The notes below the pieces were generated by a model, which saw only the letters and a program-made list of their open reading frames with translations, was not told where the DNA came from and made no database searches. A program made the translations under genes and the position numbers. 64,000 nucleotides of DNA from Glycine soja (Eukaryota; Streptophyta; Magnoliopsida; Fabales; Fabaceae): assembly GCF_004193775.1 (NCBI RefSeq), contig NC_041020.1, forward strand, positions 5,289,657 through 5,353,656. Direction: 5' to 3'. How positions within the stretch are numbered: position 1 is the first letter of the stretch; the number at the start of each line of letters is the position of its first letter. Shown in pieces: positions 56,727-64,000 of the stretch.

Positions 56727-59700
56727 CTTGTCTGTTGTTGCTTCAGGTTATACACTCGGTCTTATGTATATAGCAGTTTGCTTTGTCTCATACAACTGAT
56801 GATGATGATGAGAACAAATCTTTTGTAAGTAGTTTTCGTGTTGTGGTGGTTTTGGAATAAGTTTCATACCATGTTGCATGCTCTGGATATACCCAAAATG
56901 AATGCCTGTCAATACTCAGTTTATATTCAAATAATTAAAGTGTACAGCAAGAAGGACCATGTTAATGGTTTACTGTTCCTTTTAATGAAATTCTGTTATA
57001 ATTTTTGGATTTATGAAGTTCTGTGTTCAGAATCATGCTGTATATAAAGTGTTGGTTATCTCATATTTGTATATATCTACAGTTTTGTTTACCTTTAGCT
57101 GATCCTTTCTCGAAAGAGTTGCTTTTCTAAGGAAATGGAAAATCTTGTATTATTATTCCTTAGTTGAATGTTACTGTATTTTTTACAAGATGGTTCTTGT
57201 TCATTTATGCTCCCTTTTTTTTCGTTTTGTGTAATGGAAGACTTTATTCCATCTCTATGTTTTCAGAGATTTTCCTTCTTCCTATTGTGCCTACTCAGTC
57301 GTCATGGACAAACATGTTATTTGGACATCTATGTATGGCATGCAAAGTATGTGGACCATGAGTTTAGAGCAGAAAGCTGCAAGTGAACCATTCGTAATTA
57401 TTGTAGTACCATAGTCATAGTTGTCAATAGTGCCAAATAGAGGCGCTATCTCAGAATCGTGTCATGGAGTGTCCAGAGCAAACTACAGAAATTGAATAGC
57501 AGGTTATCATGGCTTATCAAGTAGTGGCTATCATGGCTGCAATAGCATGCAAAATCATGAAAAATTGCTGCTGGACCTGGCACTATTGGAGTGTATTACA
57601 AAATACCTATTTTAACTATGAAACAGCATTGTTTATAGCTGCTTTAGGGGTGAAATTTTGGTATTTCGTCCCACCTCTGAATCAGAATCAAAATCCTACT
57701 TTTTTAGTCACTTTTGCTCATTCTGTTTTATGAAGTAGCAACTAGCAACCACTGTTCTCTCTGACAACATTCTGTTATGAAGTAGCCACCCCTCTTGGCA
57801 ACATTTCCAAGTGTTTTCTGGCTAGCAGTGACAGTTTTCAGCCATCCCTGACCTCTATCCATTTTCTGTTGAACCTGTCCCTGTTTCCTGCTAACTATGA
57901 CCTATACAGCCTTGCTCTGTTCTGTTGCTGCTTTGTTTTATTTTTAATCTCTCTAAAATGGGTCTTTTATCTCATTGTTTTGTGCTCTCTTCTAAATTTT
58001 ACTCATAAGTTTCTTTGTTCTGATTGGTCAGAACAGTGGCCGCGTCTCTACTTGCTTTCCTACTATAGCATTTTTTGGGCTTAGTCACTCTGCCACTATT
58101 TGGGATTCAAACGGAAGATATAAGGTTGACTTGGTGGTAAAGGATGAAGAGGGCGGGGGGTAGGTTGAATCCCCCGCTAACAAAAACTAACAATTAACAT
58201 TTCAGATAAAAAAAAAAAAACTAGGACCGTTTATCAACCTAGGTGGCAGTGTGGAGCAGCCAACTCCAGAACCATTTCAGGGAGATAGCGGATAATAGGA
58301 TGACCAATATATATTTAAAATTCATATCACGCATATATAAAAACTAATTTGTTTTTTTAAAATTAAAGACATTCATAATCAATAATCAGAAACCATAGTT
58401 TTAAGCTAATTACACTAGTCAATAACAACAAAAGTCAAGGAACATCAAAGAAAAATAAATACATCAAGAAAGAACATGTGGCTACATATCTGAACACAAC
58501 CCAGGAAAAATTGAAGAATAGAGGAAAAGAAAAACAGACACACTAAAAATATGAAAACATAATAGTGACCACTCTGGGACTGTCACATGAACTAAACAGA
58601 GTCCAAAGGATGTGAACAGAAAAGACACCTCAGAACAGAGGTCATGTGGTTGGCTGGAAATACTTCTCAAGTGCTATGTGTTCACTGGAAACATGCTGGA
58701 GGACTGTGGATTAGACAGTTTACCTCTAGTAGAAGGGAGGCTAGGAGAGCAGTGCATTTGTTTAATGAATGCAATTCAGTGTAAATCAGTCTTTAAAATG
58801 ATTTTAAAATTTGAACGCTATCTAATGAAAAAGGTGGGAATTGCAAAATTATCCCCCAAAAAATGGATGGATGACTAACAATCTGGAGCAAAGAAGGTCT
58901 TTTAACTATATTATCAATTGCAGCTACAACAACTGCAAATTGACACAATTTGGGGCATGAATCAGGCACTCCACAAAAACAAGACACAACAGCTTCTCTG
59001 CAGTGGCCAGATGCTGCGATGAAACAGTCACAGCTGTGCTGTTATTTCATTCTTGTGTGATGGAAATGCCATATTTGTTGTGGCTTCTGAAGCATCATTC
59101 ATTTTCTTTCTTTTGTCGAGTTATTTATGCTGTTATCTCATCCTTTTTTCATGTCTGTTTTTCTATTACACGTTTTATGTTTTGGCATGGACAGGCAATT
59201 TGTTTTTCTTATGTAAACTATTCATCTTTTCATTGTCTTCTTGAGTAGAATGCATTTGGGTAATAGATTTTTCTTTCTTTTCTCTTATTATATCTTTTGT
59301 ACACTCAACATTTTAGTGAGGTCATATTAGCACTTGACATCTGAATTTATTTTGTTACTTGGCCTTAATCTTAGCATATTTGGTTCTGCTTAAATTTAGA
59401 GAAATAATCATGCATTTTTTAAAAGCTCTCTCAGGGAGCTGAAAAATAAGCAATTATTTGACTAAAATGAACTAAACCGAACATGAACTTAGTTGAGTTG
59501 ACTAGTACGGCTCAGCTTTATATTAAGGTTCTTATGTTTTGTTTTTATGTATAGTTTGATATCACACCTGTGACTCATATTTGAGTATTGTGTAATGGGT
59601 AAATATATTTGGACATACAACTATCCTGGAGAGGGAGAAATGCTTGGCTGTTGTTTTTATCTTATTTTGCAACCTTAAGGTTTTATAAACAGCTGACAAA

Positions 59701-61015
59701 CTGTAAAAATGTGTGATATTTACTTTGTAGGAACTGGAAAGTATTCTTTAATAACATAGGCTTCAAAAGATAAGATGTAGCATGATACTATCTGGCTGAT
59801 AACAAAAATACTATAAGATGGCTATTGGTGATTCAGAATAATTTTGAAGTTATTTTAGAGGATGGACTAATGTCTTCTAATATTTTTCAGTGCTAGATAA
59901 GCTACTTTTGTTTGCATAGCTTATACAATAATTAGCTTTCAGTTTTGTAAAGTTGGAGTTCACAATATGTTAGGCATGAGCAACTGTGCAGCTTAGAGCA
60001 TGTTTGGCATGATCTGTGATCCTCCTGCATTTGTTGTCTATATATACCTTGGGGTTAAAGTCATTTCATGCCTGGGACTCAATGTGAGAAGTATAGTCTC
60101 TATTTGTTCTCTGTTGCCAAATCTCTAACTTTAATTTGAGCAAAGACTTCTTTTTGTTGCCATATAAGTTTCAGCCATTTCACATTTAAAAATTGTCTGC
60201 AACCAATTGAAGTGGCTGCTGAAGAGTACAAGGTTTTCTTTTATCAACTTTTCTTCTTCCGGTAATGTATACTCATACGATCATTGTTAGTATTTTATGA
60301 TGTTAGGTACTTTCTTCATTGTGGCATAGTATGTTCTTTTTGGTGGGCATTGAGTTACTACATTTCGTTCTTTACTTTGTGGCTATTATTTTTATGTAAT
60401 ATTTTCTTAGCCTAAAACGGAGATAGCTCCTTGAATTTTATGTTAACTGCAGCAGCACATGTAATTCTAGTGGCAAACTCTACTATACAACATTCTGACA
60501 TATAGAATACCAAGCAACTTTAGTTAGGTAGGGTGCTGGTTAGCTCATCCTTGAATGGAGTTTGGAGGGATGGGAAAGGGAGGGTGCTGGTTTAATTTTT
60601 TTATTTAAATTTTTTTTTTCATGAAAATTAGTTTTTATAATTTAATTATATTTTAATACATTTCAGAATTTATAGTGTAAATTTTTATATTACTGAAACT
60701 AGTTTTTGTAATATATATATATGTACAAAAACTCGTATTCAATTTTTCATATGTTAGAATATAATTATATCACGGAAACTAGTTTATGTAAGATCTGTAA
60801 AAAAACAAAAGTAAGGGTGTGAATAGAGAATAAGGGGTTTTCGGAAAGAGATACACATACAATAGTTTATTTTACTTCATTATTATGATGTGATAAATGT
60901 GTAGGAGAGAGAGATTTTTTTATTTTTTTTATAAATATGTATATAAATTGTTGCGTCTGTTCTTCAAGCGTTACCCTCCTATGCAATGCAGTCTGTGTAC
61001 TTTCCTAGATCCATC
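56727..61015. other. 3' UTR and intergenic DNA with transposon-like fragments
   Basis: The first part is probably RING gene 3' UTR. Around 57415-58090 are fragments reminiscent of a hAT-like repeat (GTTGTCAATAGTGCC, GCCACTATTTGGGATTC), but no ends or duplication could be defined. No other gene is recognised. Confidence 0.35.
58119..58222 (+). mobile_element. Candidate tRNA-derived SINE
   Basis: GACTTGGTGGTAAAGG resembles a pol III A box, and GTAGGTTGAATCCCCC resembles a B box (GGTTCGAATCC with one base missing). An A-rich tail follows near 58208-58221. This is plausible but unconfirmed. Confidence 0.4.
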
Positions 61016-62165
61016 TAGGATGGTTAACACTTCGTATATGATGAAGATTGGTTGGGCATTATGTTGAGTAGAGAGGACCTAAGGGTTCAAATCATGAGAG
61101 CGAAGTATAAGTGTGGTGATGACATGTTACCCATTATTGATACTAATAGGGCGGGTTCTAATTTGTGGAAAGGGATTTGTAACAGTTGGGTGAAGGTGCA
61201 ACAAAACTTATGAAGGACCATAGGCGATGGAGCTCAAATTCAATTTTGGAATCATAGCTGGATTCCTGAAGGTGGTAAGCTTGGGGATGTGGCTTTAACC
61301 ACTGTTTCTGCGCGATTAAGTTCAAATCTGGTTTCTCATTATGTTGATGATCAAGGTAGGTTGGAATTGCAGTTTCTTCAGAGCATGCATTCCGGTTTCT
61401 TCGCAAAGGTTGATGGCAGACATTGGGATCAAGTATTTGCAGTTGCTCTTAATAACCTGTGGTGGTGAAGAAACAAAACTATTTTCGAAAACTATCAGCT
61501 TCAGCCAGATGCAGTGGCAATTCAGATTTTGGCCAAAACTGATGGGATAAGTGAAAGCATCCAGTAATCTACTTCTATTGTGCCTGTTGAAGTTAGAGTT
61601 CTAGCTCATGGAAACATTTGCTGGAATAAGCCACCAAATGATCATTTTAAGTTGAATACTGATGGAGCTATCAACAATGACATGAAGAAGGCTGTTGCAG
61701 GCAGGGTCTTCAGAGACTCTAATGGTAAGGTGAACTTCTTTGCTGCAGATGTTGGGTACTGCCCTGTTGTAGTAGCAGAGAACTCTGGGTGATATTGCTT
61801 GGAATTCAGATTGCTTGGAGTAGAGGCCATAAGCAATTCTTGGTAGAATCTGACTCGTTGGTGGCTATTTTTACTCTCTTGAATCAGGGTTGTCCCTCCC
61901 ACCACCTTTGTTTTCCTATGATTCGTAATAGCAATTCTTTTGAGAAGCAAGGAGGGATTTTCGTGTGGTTGCATACCCTTTGAGAGGGTAACCAAATTGC
62001 TTATTATCTTGCCAAATTTGGGTTAGACTTAGATAGACAATTGAGAATTTTCGAGGTTGTTCCTCATTTTTTATCAAACGCTATTTTAACGGGTGTAACT
62101 TTCCCGAGAGATTATTAAGTTTTGCTTAGGGGCCTTTTCCCCTCTCTTTCACCAAAAAAAAAAGA
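61016..62165 (+). pseudogene. LINE 3' remnant: reverse transcriptase tail, RNase H and poly(A)
   Basis: Plus-strand frames in order: NLWKGICNSWVKV, IGDGAQIQFWNHSWIPEGG (zinc-binding reverse transcriptase region), and WWRNKTIFEN. Then comes an RNase H domain: CWNKPPNDHFKLNTDGAINN, FRDSNGKVNFFAADVG and FLVESDSLVAIFTLLNQG. It ends at DRQLRIFEVV, then non-coding DNA and an A-run at 62153-62165. Several stops and frame shifts show decay, but the 3' end is well preserved. Confidence 0.75.
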
Positions 62166-64000
62166 AGAAATTCTTATACTAATAACATTCTGTATTTTAG
62201 GTCCATAATAAATTAATAAATTTTATATTTGTTTCTTGATATTTTTTTTACATCAAGTTCTTAATAAAATAATAATTTTACTTTTGGTTTTTGGTATTTT
62301 TTAAAATTCATAATAAATTAATGAATTTTGTATTTGTTATCTAATAATTTTTTAACATTTGTCATTAATTTTTAAATTTTTCTAATTTATCAAGAATTAT
62401 AAAAAATGTCAGGGACCAAAAAGAATTGTTAGTTTATTAGGAATTCAGTGTAAATTTTTTTTATCAGAGTATAAAAATTTGAATATTTATTAGAGATTAA
62501 AAGTATATTTTAATTTATATATTTTTTACCCAAGATGAAGGCACATTCATTTTTCTTTATAGCTTGGACATTTGTTATGCCTGATGTTGCAGGTTTGTTG
62601 CTTTCCCTCGCGTGTAAATTCTTGTTAGAACATTTCACTCTTGTTAGAACATTTCACCGGAACATATGAGGTGAAGTTATTTATATAAATATTGTTGCAT
62701 GTATAAGCAACCGTTATTTAACAACATTATATCATAAATAATATATTTTTAATCATAATAGAACCTACAAAATTAATGTAAGCACTCACTTTAACAATTT
62801 TATCGTTGAATTTTTGTTTAAAATAATTAAATTTATATGAAATTATAAAACCTGCAAAATTATAATAAACAATTCATATAAGCAATTATGCATGATAGAT
62901 ACTTTTAGTTGTCACAAACTCACAATGAATAAATAAATAATTCACAAAGGTATTGCAAATTTGCAATGTTCTAAAATAATTTTTCTAATATGTAATAAAG
63001 TATTAAATAAAAAAGTAAAAGTTTACCCTGTTTTATCATTTATTTTTTTAGAATCTGACGATAATATTAGTGATTTCTAACTTAAGTATGTGCTCATAAT
63101 TTAATAACACTCCTAGCACAATGAGATTGTTAACAAAATCTTGTTTTCTAGGAATTCCCATCACTTTTGAGGTTCCTTGTGCTCACAGCCTGTTGCAAAT
63201 TTGAATGGAAGAGAGTAACTTTTCTTTTGGTCGATAGAAGAAAATGACTTGAAAAAAAAAACTCGAATTACTAGGTCTAAAATAGCTTATATTGGTATAG
63301 CAAAATAAAAGGGCCCATATAATTCAGTGATGATCATTTGCCACCTTTTAGGTTATGTTAATTATTTTGTGGCATTCAGGCGAGAAGATGTCTATTTTTC
63401 CAAAAGAGTAATACTGTTTTAACAACATACTAGTATTTCCACATTTCACAGCAAAGAAAGAGATAGGGAGAGGAAAGAAAGAAGTGTGTAATAAAATAGA
63501 TGATGTGATTAAGAGAACCTTAAAAAAAATAATGTAAAAAAGTGTTATGATTTTTTTATTTATGAGAACGACATTATTCTTTTAAAATGGTGCTGAAAGG
63601 TGAGAAAGTGACACAATATTAGTATTATAAGTAGTGGTTTCTCTTTATTAAACTTTACTTATTTAGTTGCAAAATCACATATCCTTTTATTTCTAAGGTT
63701 CAGCTTGAGCTAATTCTAATTTTTTTAGAAAGTAGATATTAATTTCACTGTTTTTGTTATTAATTAAAGCATATGAAAATTAAAGATCAACATTCCATTT
63801 TCATCATGAATAAATAAATAAGGATGACACACAAGGTTAGAATTACACACAAGGTTAAATCCTTATAGATAAGGATGACAAAGTGTATTCAGATTCTATG
63901 AATATCTAAAAACGAGTAAAATAAATACTTATTTATTGGGAATGGATTCATGGATACATTTATAGTAAAAATGGAGATAGATGCCGGTGTTATAGTATCT
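62166..64000. other. AT-rich intergenic DNA
   Basis: No gene, RNA gene or defined repeat is seen up to the right edge. Confidence 0.4.

Noticed and set aside
57415..58100. hAT-like fragments (GTTGTCAATAGTGCC and similar)
   Set aside because: Could not define matching ends or a target duplication, so listed only as intergenic DNA.
1..64000. tRNA, rRNA or CRISPR features
   Set aside because: No cloverleaf-type sequence with both pol III boxes, no ribosomal sequence and no regularly spaced short direct-repeat array was recognised.

Overview
The window is a plant nuclear segment, most likely from a legume such as soybean or a close relative. The evidence is AT-rich intergenic DNA, short introns with GT..AG borders, plastid-type sulfur-assimilation and tail-anchored nuclear-envelope gene families, and dense Ty3/gypsy, hAT, CACTA, LINE and MITE-like sequence. 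The species call is inference. No bacterial, organellar, CRISPR, rRNA or tRNA features were seen.

Region by region. (1) 0.8-16.9 kb: a tandem pair of five-exon vacuolar-type amino acid transporter genes (AVT6-like) on the minus strand, 463 and 464 aa. They are separated by about 8 kb of LINE and gypsy debris, a copia-like LTR-type block, simple repeats and a foldback element. (2) 17.5-24.5 kb: a gypsy LTR with an integrase remnant, a LINE RNase H remnant, a SINE/RTE-type tail and AT-rich DNA. (3) 24.55-26.69 kb: a complete 2.13-kb non-autonomous CACTA transposon (17-bp TIRs, CCA target duplication). It has arrays of subterminal hairpins and carries a receptor-kinase C-terminal fragment. It sits about 310 bp upstream of the ATP sulfurylase start codon. 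(4) 27.0-31.55 kb: a plastidial ATP sulfurylase gene with five well-formed exons, but with an in-frame TAG at a conserved Trp codon and a His-to-Arg change in the HNGH nucleotide-binding motif. (5) 33.0-44.7 kb: a four-deep nest of transposons. A gypsy gag/protease remnant is split by a hAT-like element (8-bp TSD), which is split by a solo LTR (5-bp TSD), which is split by a young, internally deleted gypsy element with 963-bp LTRs (5-bp TSD). (6) 49.4-53.2 kb: a WIT-type coiled-coil nuclear-envelope gene whose last exons are broken, so the tail anchor is out of frame. (7) 55.6-56.7 kb: an intact intronless RING-H2 ubiquitin ligase gene. (8) 61-62.2 kb: a LINE 3' end with poly(A). The remainder is AT-rich intergenic DNA.

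Intact genes as read here are the two AVT6-like transporters (amino acid movement across the tonoplast or endomembranes) and the RING-H2 protein (ubiquitin transfer). The ATP sulfurylase (first step of sulfate assimilation) and WIT-like genes look like recent or incipient pseudogenes unless the lesions are assembly or sequencing errors. Exon coordinates come from reading splice consensus and reading frame by eye. No alignment or database search was run.
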